A stretch of 64,000 bases of DNA from Litoditis marina (GCA_964036275.1 OZ038437.1:171001-235000); one strand, 5' to 3'; positions 11,336 through 24,665 are shown, counted from the first letter of the stretch. Program-made: numbers and translations. Notes: generated from the sequence alone by a model not told the origin.

Positions 11336-14300
11336 ACAAACCTCAACAAATCCAACAGATTTAAGCATTTTTTGCGCCAGCAGTACGTCTTGATTTGGAA
11401 GCGGTGGCGAATTGTAGAATGAATCATTCTCGACTGACGGCGACCGCTGATCTCTTGTCCGTTCGTCGACAATCGACTCACAGTGAGGAGGAGTTGTGTC
11501 TTCAGTGTTGTGTATTTTTTCGACAGACTCAAATACATTTGAAGCAACATCAGTCATACGAGAAACTCTTGCGCTCTGGGCGTCGGGTTGATCCAAGGCA
11601 ACAGTCGGTGTGTTCTGATCCGCATCACGACAAGGTGAAGATGAACGAATGGTTACGTTGTCGAATACATCCAGCGATTCCTCATGAGCGGACTGCGTAC
11701 TGATTTTCACGACGTCATACGGAGACATGGTAATGGAATTAGGGACTTCTTCAATGACGACATGGTCATCACTCTCTGCTTCCTCAGCACGTCCTTCCGA
11801 CAAGGCCGCATCACGTCGACGACCGTCATCGTCATCGATATCACATATTACCTAGAACGGATATTGTACAAGGCTTATATTAACTCGTATAATCTCATAG
11901 TCGTTACGTTCGGAAAAAACGAGAAGGGTTTGATGCTATTACGTGCTATGGAATGCATGGAATATACGAAATTTCTACGATAACATCTAACCATATGTCC
12001 AACAATGCGCTTTTTGTTTGTACTAAACGGAAAGTAGATGTTCACTGTAATAGCACGATACTCACGAAGAAGACTATATTGTTAGCGTGATTTATACAGT
12101 TTCTTCCGTTAACGGGTTTCATATTAACGCAGTTTGCCTATCAATTTATAACAAACATACGCACATGCAAATTTGTGTTCGGTGCGGAAGACTCGTTGGG
12201 ATTCTGACAATTCTCCTGAGCCATCGAACCGGATTGGCGATATACAGTTGGGATGACGTCATCATCGACGTCGTTCTATAATGAACAGTGTTTAGATGAC
12301 ATACTATTTACTGATGTACTACTATATTTATATACAATTACGCTTGTTGTAATCTAGTATTTTCCTTACACGAACCTGGATGTCAGCGAGATGTTCATCT
12401 ACACGTCCTTTCGAAACAATGGTCGTCGTCCTATGTGCTCGGATCGCGGAGTCTATGAACTGGAATGTGAATATTTACTGAAGGTATAAAATTTTGATCA
12501 CATTGTTATTATTTTATTTGTTATTTGATATTCCCATTTGATTTGAAATTAAAAATTATACCTTCTTGATAGCTTCCACTCCGGATATGCGCTCAGATTC
12601 AACCAGTACCATGATCTCTTCGAGCGTACGCGCACATTCGTTTTCGTTCAGGTTGGCAAGGGCTCGAATGTGTCTTGATAGTCGACCAGTCACGAAAGAC
12701 GTGCCGGACTGAAACGTATAATGATTGATTTGTTACATCATTCGAATATCGACCCACGTTTATATACACTGGAAAATGCGCCAATCTGTTGCAAGGAACA
12801 TACAAATCAAGATCGAATAGCTTCTCTCACCTTGCAGACCATTGGATTGGTCGCCATTCGGATGAGAGGATTCCACATCGCTTCAGGTGAGGCTGCGAAT
12901 TTGTATAGCGATTGCAATACGTTGGTCTGAAAGCAATTTAGGTAATTCATCAGGAAAAAAATCCGCGCTGTACACATTCAAAACATATTACACTCGCATT
13001 ACATGTGAATATTTGAAAATAGTACTATCTATTCTCGTGTTCAAGAAGGAGAGAGTGGTCATTTTTTTCAAACTTGATACGCATATCAATTAAACACTGG
13101 TATGATATCAACAATCACCTTGTTAACACTGCCTCTTTGAATTTGTTTGCCGAGTTTTGCGTACTTCATTTTCCACACCAGATCCGTCGCACCCACACTC
13201 TCCATCTGTCTTCTTAGGACTCTCATCTGGTAATAAAATCAGATTAGTATACATATTTGCACAAGTTACTCCCAATAATAGTGCGTATTCCCATATCGAT
13301 GTACAAGACGTAATAATTGCAAGTTTCAGACAAATTTTCCACTCACCACTTCTGCATCAGAGTAATTGCATGAATGTAGTTCGCCCCATAACCGAGTGAA
13401 CGCTACACATTCTACCGGTGTGGGAGGGGATCCCGATAAAACGCCGCTCGCACCATGTCTCGCGATATCGTCATCGGGCACGACAAAAACATCACAATCA
13501 ACGAGTACCTGAATGTATACGTAAACTGCGATATAAACCAAAAAAATTAATTTAGGCTACAAATTTATTGTAATAACACCTAGTACAATACATTCAGCAA
13601 ATTGTCAAATACTCAAATACACCAAACATCATATTCTCACCGGGCTCGCCTCCGATATGCACAGATATCGTCTCTGATCGTCGTCAGACACCGACAACAA
13701 TGCCGCACACCGATGTTGACCATCGATCAACGAAATCCTCCAACTGCAACAAATATATATGACACATTGTATGCACCAGTACTACAAACATACACAATAA
13801 TATACGTAGGCACGTGTGTATTTAGGCATCTATTATACCTTTCGATCGGTTCTTTTTCCATCGACTGGGGAATGACTCCCTCGAAACGGAGTCTGTCCCT
13901 CTGAATGGCGTCTCTAACAATTGCCGCGCGAATAGTTGCCACATGGCGATCGCTGACGGGTCGCAGATACTCGGAGGGGATCAGAATAGACAACGGTACC
14001 TGAATGTTGTATCACAATCATTGGACACCAACTAAGACGCTTTTGACGGTGAAAAAAATCCCAAGATTGTAATACGTAGTGAGACGAGAGGATTGTTCGG
14101 CTACGCCTTTAGTTTTTTTCGTCTAGGGAATTCATCTCAAAATGATTATCGTAGTTACCCAGTTATCGTAGAAACACGAACTCCATACGAAAATATACAC
14201 TGTTATGAATTTCAATAATCACATTGATTTAAAGACAAAAATGTAATTCGTCATCCTATATAATAGCAACATAAAAGCATACCTTGACATGAAGAGATAG

Positions 14301-17300
14301 TCTAGAATCGACAGACGAAATCTGTTTGATTTTCTGGAAGACGGTGGTTTTGTCTACAAGCAACTGACAGCGGTGGAGTGGGAACCTCAAATAGTAAAAC
14401 TCAATTCAATGATAATATTTGGGAGATCTTTATCGATATATGGAGCAATGTCAATTCGGATATGACATGACGGCATTTTTAATAGAGCAAACATACCACA
14501 CGGAAAACAGTGGCAGAACTGGATGCATCACGGCCAGACGACTCGACGACAACAGATTCAGCAATTTTCCCTCTTCTAGGCTGTAACAGACAACATTTTA
14601 TATTTTTACAATTTCGTTACATTTATAGTAAATATGCAAACCAGAAACTGAAAACAAACAATAGTATGAGTACGCACCTTTTTATGCTTTGGCATGACAA
14701 ACGCGCCGTCGTCATCACTATCACCTTTACATGCGAATGCTGTTGGACGGCGAGGACTTTCATCCGTCGATGTAGTCGGTACCGCAGCCTGTATACAAAG
14801 TAGTTGACAAATAAATGGAGTATCGTTCAACAATCAACTCCAACATAAAATGTCAATACTATAAACGCTAAGCCCTGAGATGTTTGTGATGATGGTCCGT
14901 ATTCTGTATTCTATATATCCCTATGAGTATCACATACATGTCCATAATATTAACCTGCTGTTGAATAGGTGGCATACGGCTGTTTCCAAGTGGGTTCTGC
15001 AGAGACTTGTGGATACTTTCCGCCCTGGATCTGCTTCTAATCGACCTTGGCGTTTCCAAACACTTCTGTAAAATGATGGAATTCACAAAATTATTTCGAT
15101 GGTTTTGTTTGTGGTTTTAGCAACCATAACACATGGGGTACCAGTCAAATTGTCAATTATTCAAGTCAAAAATGGGTTCTCGTACGTTCAGAATATCAAC
15201 ACTATATACAATGTGCGACACGTAGACACAAGTATGTAATACAATCATTACCTTCCGGACCATCGGCGACTTGTCAGGATTGACTTCAAATTCGTATATC
15301 GACTTGGGCAGTCTGTCACATAAACCGTCTTCGAAAGTACAATTTGCCAAGTCGTATATCTTTGCGAACTTTCCGTCGCAGTTAACCACCTGAATAATTT
15401 CGTTTTATAGCATTGTGACATGTTCGTTTGCATATAAGAACATTTATTATCTGATCAGTTTGCACACTCATAGTTTAAGTACACATTTGTAAATATATAG
15501 CTCATTTATAAAAACAACCTAAATGTTTCCCAATCAAATTATTGTACAAAAACATGAAATTGAGACCATGGTGAATACATACCAGCTTGCGGTCCCTTTG
15601 TAGTTCTATTACGACGTTGCACTTCACAGGCTCGTCGTTTGAGATGAACGATTGACTGTCGGTCACGACGAACATCGTAGGCACAACGGAACGAGACGCT
15701 AATCGCCGAACGACTATCTGCTGATTACAAACAATGGGAACTTGTCCCCGCAGGCTTCCCACCGGAAGCATAGGTGAACCGAATAGGGCAACAGACACAA
15801 TCTTGTCCACAAATTCAGCAAAATGTGATATGTACAAAACATAGTTCCGATAATGGAACACTCATTTTCTAATTCATTTTATTGTGTATAGCTATCAACC
15901 ACGGCATATTAGCAGGTCGTACTCACCTATAAAACCATTTATCTCAGTGATTCCTTCGAGATATGATAGCAGTAGTTGCGTATTCATCAATGCTGCCGAG
16001 GCAACGACGTTGATATCGTAAGCCAGCATCTGAATATTGAGATAAACGGACACGTTAACAGTTTAAAGAAACACCAACATGATATATAAGCTGTAGGTAG
16101 ATAATCGAGAATAACAACTCGAGTATGTGAAACAATACATTTCATATACATTCCTGTTCATTCTTGAAACAACATTGAATTTCATTCGAATTGTAACAAA
16201 CTATGAAATGTAATCAATTAAATTGAAAATTGTAGACAACCTTTCAATAATAACAATCATTATCACAACAATAACCAGAAACCAGATTGCCATGACAATA
16301 AACAACGTGACGTCTAGAATAAAACTGGATCAACATATCAACAAACAGTTATATACACATGAAAATGAAAGAAAATGATAACCAGAAACCAGATTGCCAT
16401 GACAATAAACAACGTGACGTCTAGAATAAAACTGGATCAACAATCAACAAACAGTTATATACACATGAAAATGACAATGCAGATTCCAATCGGCCTCATG
16501 CAATTGTAAATAACTATATTTATAACAACAAAAATAAATTGAAACTATAGCAACACGAATCAGTCACCAACACAGCTACCTAATTCGGGTCCTCATAAAG
16601 AATGGCGAGGTGGCTCCATCTCGTGCACTCTGCAAGCAGAAAACTCATTGCATACTCTCATTATGACGAGTAATGGAACGGTAAGGTCCTCAGCTATGTT
16701 CCGTTGTGTGACCATGGTTCGATTTGTCCAATTTTCAGTGTATGAGAGTTATTACTTGCGTTATTTAAATGAAACTCACTTTGAAGACAATCGAAAACTC
16801 CCGGGACATGTATTCTGGCACTGGATGATACTTTTCGACGTGGTGTGCATGTGGATAGTAGCTGAAAAAAAAGTATCCAAAATGTTTTTGCGAATCAAAC
16901 AATGCGATACGACCAATGCGAGTTTCTAACAACTAATGTGTTCATTAATCTGCTAATCTCCTTGATGTTGTGCCGCATGCACATGCGTATTTGTTTTTCG
17001 TCACGGCCGTATGTTGTATACGCATGTGCTCGTCGAGTTGGTCCACTGATAGCAGTGCGGTGCAGCCGACGACTGGGCAGGTTATATTCGTTGACGACGT
17101 CGCTAGGGAGCTATAAACAAAATTCTAAATATACATAAATATTCGTATACGTTTCATCGTTAGATCTTAATTTCAAGCTTCAAAAGATATAACGAACAAA
17201 TGTACCAGCCGAGTAAACTACAATTTAAATTTGTATAAAATGAACACTAAACACAATCACAAACCCCAGCAATTTTCGGGCGATTGATCCACTGCCCGTA

Positions 17301-17616
17301 ACATCGTCCTCTATTTTTAGAAATAGATTTTCGACGGTGGCAAGAATATTGACGGGTTTGAAGGTAGTCCCAATCCTCTTTTGCGCTCGATCACGAGCAC
17401 ATTGAGGAGCAGACAACCAGGATTCCAGTGAAATATTCTGGGCCTCCGACTCTGTCTGAATTAATATGTTGCATTGTCTTACGAACAGTAAATAACTGGA
17501 ACATAATATTGCCATCCAAAACAGTTTATTATAACACAACTTGTGTGATATTGATGGCTATTATCAGGACACTCATCTATTAGTGTGCAGAGAAAAAAAG
17601 AGACACTGGATTTGAC
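11336..17616. repeat. Tandem segmental duplication, copy B
   Basis: Direct repeat of 5077-11335, 6281 bp long because of a 22-bp insertion near 16217. It is the copy physically joined to the recombinase exons on its right. Differences from copy A include changes at two splice sites of my exon models: the donor at 16956-16957 and the acceptor at 15816-15817. Other differences are scattered through introns and exons, such as N to I in the ParB-like exon near 13903. Confidence 0.95.
11342..16029 (-). pseudogene. 3'-truncated copy of the ParB-like gene (copy B)
   Basis: Same exon order as copy A from ATG 16029 to the acidic exon ending at 11342. It includes the ParB-signature exons at 13839-13999 and 13641-13742 with DGQHRC intact. 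The unique 3' exons below 5 kb are missing because the duplication ends in the intron after 11342. The acceptor of its second exon reads TG instead of AG (15816-15817), so normal splicing of that exon should fail. Coding changes against copy A include S to F (about 15365), N to I (about 13903) and M to V (about 13690). It is therefore probably non-functional, although splicing onward into copy A cannot be excluded. Confidence 0.6.
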
Positions 17617-20600
17617 CAGTTATATCTGTGCTAACCTCAGCTGCATCCTTTGGGTGCATCTCGTAACCACCAAGCAATTTTGCTGTCAATGAACATCCCC
17701 ATAATGCAGCCTCCCAGTCTGCCACGGTGTTCTGCGTTTCGGAAACGGAATGTTCGCTGAGCGAGTCTGTGACTATCCTAAAAATTAAAATAATCTTTGC
17801 TCACAAGCCCATCTGTCGTAATCGATGATAACAGTGGTGGAGGGACACGGATAACAGATCTCAATGAATGTAAAACATTTGAAGCAGCCGGACCAACCTG
17901 ATATACAGCTTGCATACGGATGAGCTCCACCGTCGAGTGGATCGCAAGACCTGCTCAACATCGTTGGGAATAACCACCTCGTCAGATTTCTTGGTGTGGA
18001 ACCATCTCATCAGACAGGTGCTGGCGGAACCGGATCTACAATTTGAGGATAAAAGTTCAAATTTTCAGAATTAGTACATCATTATAATCTACGACATCGT
18101 TTGCCGATTTGAAATCACATACAAAACACGCCAATTTTCGATGAATTTAGTGATATATTCGTATTAGTAATCACCGTAGAGATCGCGGGCTGACGGTTGC
18201 ATCCGGAATTCCGCACAGCTTGGCCAATCTTTTCACGGACTTGTACATTTGACCCGTGGACATGCACGATCCCATCCGACCTCCGCTTCCATTCAGTGTG
18301 CCCACGAACATCGGGCTAGTCTCCCTGTCAAACGTTGACATTATTTTCAAACGATGACACAACACAGAGACTTAGAGATCGCGTCCCGCGACAATATTGA
18401 TTAATAACAAAATAGTTTGCGAGCTGTATGTCAAATTGTGCCCAGTCACTGATAGTCGAAAGAACTCTGTAAAATCCACCTTCCTGCAGGCGCGGTCCAG
18501 TTGAGTGTTTGTCCGGGCTTCAGTGAAGTAAATGAGATTATGTCTGCCCTCGTGAGCATTTTACGCAGTATGAGCTGTAGTATGATGGCTACAGCGGAAC
18601 ACATGCTCCAGTCAGGTGTGCTATCTCCAGCCAACAATGGGTACTTGCACACCCAGCGAACTACTCCGTCTCCAACATTTCCCAGTAGTTGGTTCTTATT
18701 TCTGTGAATGTTCAACATTGCGTGTATATAGAAAGGACCGCCTGCGTCTTCCTCAGCGCCTGTGATTCGGAGTGATACATGACCGATGTTCAGTCCTGTA
18801 TACAACTCATCCAACTCTTCGTCATTCAATCCCGTGCTAGACGAAGATGATCTGGCCTCGTCATCGAATGAAATTGGTCGGTTACCGTAGCTCCCAATTA
18901 TAAATCCGAGAAGTAGCGATTGAAATCGTCCTGTCGTGACGTTGCAAAAATTTCCTCCGAAACGAATTGCAAGTCGGATGACGTTATCGAATCCTTTTGA
19001 AGTGACTTGATCCTACCTCCCAAGCCTTCTTTACGGTTCTTCAGAAAGGCTTCATAACATCCTTTTACGGTTGCAACACACAATTTGCTATTGAAGCACG
19101 TTTTGATAAATATTATCATCCGTTCGGCAAGTTTCTTGACGGTATTATGTTCTCGCCGGTGTGCGCGGTCCGTGTCACCCCCCGCATAAACCTTTTTTGC
19201 GCGAGATGGGTTACGCATTGGAACATTCAGTTCTATCCATTGTATTGTTGATCTGATCAGAAGGCCAACATCATTGTCGAACAAACCGGGCAAATCTTCG
19301 ACACGACGAGCCGAGGCCTCTCTACCACCCCTTATCAGAAAACAGAGCACGTACGTGCCAGCTCGTCCGACTGAGGTCATCAGCAAATTTTGTGGTAAAT
19401 TTGATGGTATTCATATTCTATATGATGAAATATAAATCGAATTGACTGAAACATCAGTAAAAGCAAAGTACGCTTCTATTATTCAAGATCGAAATCGAAT
19501 GAATATAATAATGAGGTCAGTTGTCGATACGCACTCACAGTTCGAGTGAAAACATGATAACGTGACTTTAGTAAACCGAATTACGTACCACATGCCTGTT
19601 TCTACAACAGAAGAGGTCCTTCTGCACTACGTCCACATGCATCCGTTCTACCCTCCTCATAACGTCTTCGATTATCTATAAATGACAAATAGTTGACTTA
19701 TTCGTACAACCTATCATACACACTTATTCCACTAAATAACTAATAACACACGAATACAGTATAACTGACCGCAATGTCAACCGACAGATCCAACCGGTCT
19801 AAGCTTGCATTCGTGGTCGTAAATCCAGATCGCAAGTGCTGTAAAAGAATGGCGATAATTTTTTCGTATTAATTGTCGGCCGACGATAATGTCGATCGAT
19901 TTTTTAATTGATGTAATCCACGTAACTTGACATTAGTTGGGACACAAAAACGATGCAATAGATGTATTGACTTCTTACCTTGCAGTTAATGCTATATCTT
20001 GACTCTTCTGGCGTCATTTTCATGCGGCGGCCAAATGGCTATGGACAGATCTGAACATAACATGCGCAACTATTTGACAACAATGTAGAATATACAAATT
20101 CCACGCATTACACACATCACAACTCACAAAAAAATCCTACATATTTTTGTGGCGAGAAATTGGATAGAAAGTTCAATTGCTCGCAGTTCAACAGAGACAC
20201 TTGTTGAGAACGGTTGCATTAAATCACATATAAATCAAAATACAAATAGATAACATTGGAGTTAACCAATTTTGGGCAAACACAAAAAAAAATACGAAGA
20301 GTTGTAGACGTTTTATTTGCATCCGAAGACGTCATCCCCGATACGACCGTGTGTCTCCCACGCGGCCCGATGGCTGTAACACAGATAAGTTTACGAAATC
20401 TTAAACATATCATCGTTTGGTACAAAAATGTATACCTTCTGTTAACAAAGTATTACGTGAGACAATAATAAACTGAAAACTAAAGGAATGGAATCCTATG
20501 TCGTGGGGACCATTTTAAGTTGTTCGCTTGACTCACATTTCAAGCATTGACACGAAAATGAACACTTTAGACCGATCAATTTTGTCAATAAAAGGCAATT

Positions 20601-21191
20601 AAGTATTAATTTGCTCAAAAGCATCCGTATGTTACCTACCGAGAATCTTCTTCGTCTAGTCTGGCAAAATAGGCGGCCGTGTTCACCAGGGAGTCATCTA
20701 TAACAGAGACCGGTTCTGGCACCAATCTGGAAAGACACCACATGGTAATAAAAATGTTGTAACTATATGTTCAGTTACACATCTATTCTGCTATGAATGT
20801 GCGGGCGGGATGCCTTTCTCCATATACAATATAATCTCATATTTAGAGCGAGATACAGTTATGAAATAAACACTGTATACATTCGAATAACCATTCGCGG
20901 TTAATTTGAATAAAAAAAATCTCGCGCCATACTACAATGTAAACTCGCAAATCACCAAATATTCGTATGATATTTTTTTTACAGAGCATCTGAAGTTATA
21001 GTTTTTACTAACCGTCTGAAACTATACTTCTGCCACGAAACGAAGGCTGGTAGCCTATACTGGAAAAATCTGAATCGGGTCAACTGTTCCACATGTGCGA
21101 TGATTTGAGAAGGATGAACGTCAGACGTGGAGTCGAGCACAACGACCTGATGTCCCATATGGAACTCTGCGAGGATACGGTACTTCCACAT
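16576..21191 (-). CDS. Tyrosine recombinase with C-terminal C2H2-like zinc fingers
   Basis: Exons read leftward: 21191-21013 (ATG at 21191), 20726-20640, 20373-20331, 20038-19979, 19838-19770, 19675-19589, about 19370-19017, 18930-18480, 18324-18175, 18035-17898, 17777-17636, 17455-17265, 17110-16958, 16861-16780, 16629-16576 (TAG). Recombinase features come in the family order: first Arg in LRKMLTRADIISF (exon 18930-18480), GIPDATVSPRSLR joined across the intron to SGSAS (the HxxR box), then RRWSSSVCKLYIR ending in the presumed nucleophilic Tyr. Such enzymes cut and rejoin DNA through a 3'-phosphotyrosine link; Crypton, DIRS and Starship elements use them. A C2H2-like finger (CPVVGC, HMRIQH) and a second Cys/His cluster follow and may give target or end binding. 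Oddities: the box His is Arg, the zinc-finger exon donor at 16956-16957 is AT instead of GT, and the frame entering exon 7 is uncertain by one base. Confidence 0.65.
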
Positions 21192-21724
21192 CGCGGGTCG
21201 AAGCAATAAGAGCTACAACATGATAATTACTAAATGGAATAAATGCATGATCGATGGAAAATACGTTCACTTTGTGTACGATGCATACATTATTCATTGG
21301 TCAAATCATCACAATGGCATAAAATCAATTTTGATTAATTTGGCCAATTAAGTGGAAAATCGGGTACTTCCCGAAAATAATCGCGAACCAGTCAATGGAA
21401 AATGAAACCGCCCGGTTCTACGTGAAGCGGATCGAACCGATTGTATTTGCAAATAATAATATCGTTCAGTCCAATATCGGTTGCAAATCATAATATCTTT
21501 CAGTTCAATATCGTCCCCAATTTTTCAATAAATAATCGATCGGTTCAGAATAAGCGGTTCGCGGCTTGTATCGGTTCTTCCTGTTTAATCCTGTTAACGC
21601 GCTTGTTCACGTGAATTTGCCAACGTATGCTAAAACGTATTTCAAGTGGGTTTGCAAGTTAGAATTTGACGCGAGTTGGTTTATAAAATGGGGGATTATC
21701 GAGAAATAGGCGTAAAACAGATGG
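21192..21724. repeat. Spacer ending in a copy of the 1.43-kb repeat edge
   Basis: No exon is seen in 21192-21580. From about 21585 to 21718 the sequence matches, nearly base for base, the end segment of the 1.43-kb tandem repeat at 37299-37430, 42082-42212 and 43508-43639 (starts CCTGTTAACGCGCTTG, ends GAGAAATAGGCGTAAAACA). An 18S rDNA fragment follows directly, exactly as at 43640. Confidence 0.85.
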
Positions 21725-22848
21725 GTGCCCTTCCGTCAATTTCTTTAAGTTTCAGCTTTGCAACCATACTACCCCAGGAACCGAAAGACTTTCGTTTCCG
21801 GGAAGCTCCCCGACGAGGCAAAGATGCCCCATCGGATCGCTAGATGGCATAGTTTACGGTCAGAACTAGGGCGGTATCTAATCGCCTTCGAACCTCTGAC
21901 TTTCGTTCTTGATTAATGAAGACATTCTTGGCAAATGCTTTCGCTTTTGGGCGTCCCCCTGCGGTCCACGAATTTCACCTCTCGCGCAGGGATACGAATG
22001 CCCCCGAATTGTCCCTCTTAACCATTAATTCAGTTCTTGAACCAATAAATAGAACCGAAGTCCTCTTTTATTATTCCATGATCGAGCATTCAAGCAATCG
22101 CTTGTTTTGAGCACTCTAATTTATTCAAAGTAAACTCGCTAGCCACTGCAGGAACCGAAGTTACCCACAGAAAACCAGCAAAATAGTCACAACGAAGATT
22201 AACGCCAGAGGCGAACCAACGTACGTGACTCAGATCCAACTACGAGCTTTTTAACCGCAGCAATGACGATTTACACTAGTGGAGCTGGAATTACCGCGGC
22301 TGCTGGCACCAGACTTGCCCTCCACTGGGTCCTCGAAGAGCTATTTAAGCTCAACTCATTGAAATAACCGATCCATAGGATCGGTCTTTTTATTTTTAGT
22401 CACTATCTCACTGAAGTAGTGGATAAGTTACGCGCCTGCTGCCTTCCTTGGATGTGGTAGCCGTTTCTAAGGCTCCCTCTCCGGAGTCGAACCCTTATTC
22501 TCCGTTACCCGTGATAACCATGGTAGACTAATAGACTACCATCTGGTTGATAGGGCAGACACTTCTTTCGGTTATCGACGGATAAACCGTCGATAAGCTA
22601 CGGTATTCAGAGTCAACAAACTACGTCCGAAAACGATTGGTTTGTACTAATATCTGCACCTCTTCCGAAGTCGAGGCTTTATTGCATGTATTAGCTCCAG
22701 AATTGCGGCAGTTATCCATCAGGATAGCCGAAGAGAATGATAGCTGCTCTAATGAGCCGTTCGCAGTTTCACAAAAGTTGAACTTTCTACATGCATGGCT
22801 CATTCTTTTACTTGAGCATACAGCGCTGACAGAATCAATCAGATACGC
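21725..22848 (-). rRNA. 18S rRNA 5' fragment (about 1.1 kb)
   Basis: Reverse-strand small-subunit rRNA. The 5' end is recognisable at about 22848 (TGATTGATTCTGTCAGCGC, then TATGCTCAAGTAAAAGAATG). It continues through conserved blocks such as GCCAGCAGCCGCGGTAATTC (near 22290-22310) and stops at AATTGACGGAAGGGCACCC (near 21727-21745), roughly the first 60% of the molecule. The end is abrupt, joined to the edge of an unrelated repeat, so this is an rDNA fragment and not a working gene. Open frames inside it are spurious. Confidence 0.9.
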
Positions 22849-23378
22849 AGGGGGGCGAGAGTCGTGGAAGAAATCAGCAAAAATTCCGTGATACTTTAGA
22901 AAAACAATAAGAAGGCAAATTTTGAACGAAAAATCATGGAATTTTCACCGACCGTACAACGGCTTTCGCTAAATTTGAATTTTCACAAAACACCCGACAA
23001 AACATACGAAAATAGAAAAATTTGCTATTTACAACACCAGCTACTAATGTCTCAATAAAGAGACGTTTATCGCTCCGCTAGTCCGAAGACACGTTACGAT
23101 GTGTAGTTGGGAAAATTAATAATTTCTTTCGAAACTATTAGTCAGGAAAAAGTTGATAGAGTTCGGTGAGGTACCTCGATGAGAGGTGATATGAGCTAGC
23201 TGATCGGTTTCGGGGGGATTGCTACGCCGGCAGCTTTGGAGGGGAAAAAACAAAGACAATTGGCTGATACCAAATGAAGATTGGTGAATATGCGATCGTC
23301 AGTCAGAATGATTTATACATGAATCAATGTACAACAACGTTTACAACCCGATAAAAAAAAACAAATAGAAACAATGAT
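22849..23378. other. Flank of 18S fragment, possible external transcribed spacer
   Basis: No exon is seen. The sequence directly upstream (in 18S sense) of the rRNA start is probably the external transcribed spacer carried along with it, but I cannot verify this without an rDNA unit. At 23215-23232 it contains GGGATTGCTACGCCGGCAG, close to the terminal sequence of the MITE family at 50857 and 54667. Confidence 0.35.
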
Positions 23379-24108
23379 CAGACAATGACGCCTTCTATAG
23401 AATCAGCTGCATCATCATTACAAAATGATAAAATACCAGCAAAATCAAGATCATCATACATTTGAAGAGCGCAGTCGAATTCAGTGTCCATTAGGGATAG
23501 CGTCTCCTGTAATTAAGTTGTAATTGAAAAACACGGAGAGACAATTAAGACACGATTTGTTTCGGTCATGAGATGATACACCTTGATGTGATGGCAAACA
23601 ATGTAAATTACGAATTAGTTTCTGGACAAATATGTGAATATGAAGTTGTCACTAAGTGAAGTCTTATAACAACCTGCATTTTTCTGGCATCTGCTTGAAT
23701 CTCATCCCATACTAGATCATGGGCCCAAAGATCAATGTCAATCAAACATCGAGACCAGTCAACTTCGGTATACGCCTATAAACCGAACATGTCAACGTGA
23801 TGCCTATACACAGGCTGAGATAATGGTAAAATATGAAACTGAACTTGAGAGCTATTGAGTCTGAATATCCATTTGTCGAATCTGAGCTCTATTCATTATG
23901 TCATCGTGTAAAACTGTGCTATAATGCAGATACTCACAGAGTTAACAGACAGCGGCCTGTCACAGCCGAGTTCCTTACGCGGAATGTCTCTTCCTCTAAC
24001 ATGAATTGGCTTTTTTACGACATTGTGATTGATGTTGGCATGTCGAGTGCTCCACGCAGGAGCCGCATATAAAATACGAGGTTTGCGGATTCGCAAACTT
24101 CGTCTCAA
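23379..24108 (-). CDS. Small protein of unknown function, three exons
   Basis: Exons about 24108-23938, 23775-23674 and 23506-23379 (stop TGA 23381-23379) join in frame. The first part is basic (RIRKPR near its start); the rest is acidic with many Trp, Asp and Glu (WAHDLVWDEI, then MYDDLDFAGIL), ending DDAADSIEGVIV. The start is unclear: the open frame reaches 24108 without an ATG, and an acceptor or upstream exon is likely. I recognise no family. It has the orientation and intron style of its neighbours, so it may belong to the same locus. Confidence 0.5.
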
Positions 24109-24665
24109 TGTAGAAGAAGATTCCTTAATAAAAAGATTATATTATGCCTCTCCTATAATATACTTGAAATCAACAAAATACGTTAAGAAACACTATTTAC
24201 ACCTTCTTCTTTATGGCCTGTACAACTAGATTGTAAATAACATCCTCTCTTTTCATTTATCTCTGTGTTATTCTGTTGTATTCAATTCAGTCAAGTGAAT
24301 CCTCGACAATGACAAGTTGAGTACACTGTTGAAATCTACACAAACGTCAGTTTTACTAAATTGTTCGAGATTGTTGCCTAATTTCAACTCTGGCTTTCTT
24401 CTAGTTTTATCAAGTGTATAATGTCTTTTATGCTACCTCTGTAGAAACTGTTGGCAGATTTTGGATGGATCTACTCAATCCAGAAGTGACACACGGACGA
24501 ACCATACCACTGAAGTTGTGATACAATAGAACTGACATTACAGAATAAAATGTTAACGAGTATGAACGACATGCATGAATACGAACATAAGGATTTCAGA
24601 TATGAGAGGACATAACCGGTTGGGAAAAAATATTGATTGTATTTTATATTTATTATCATTTATCA

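Noticed and set aside
18898..19016. Frameshift in the recombinase between two open frames
   Set aside because: An 86-bp intron (18931-19016, donor GTAGGA, acceptor ACGACAG) joins the frames exactly, so no frameshift is needed.
21916..22110. Identical open frames at 21916-22110 and 43835-44029
   Set aside because: They lie antisense in 18S rRNA sequence.
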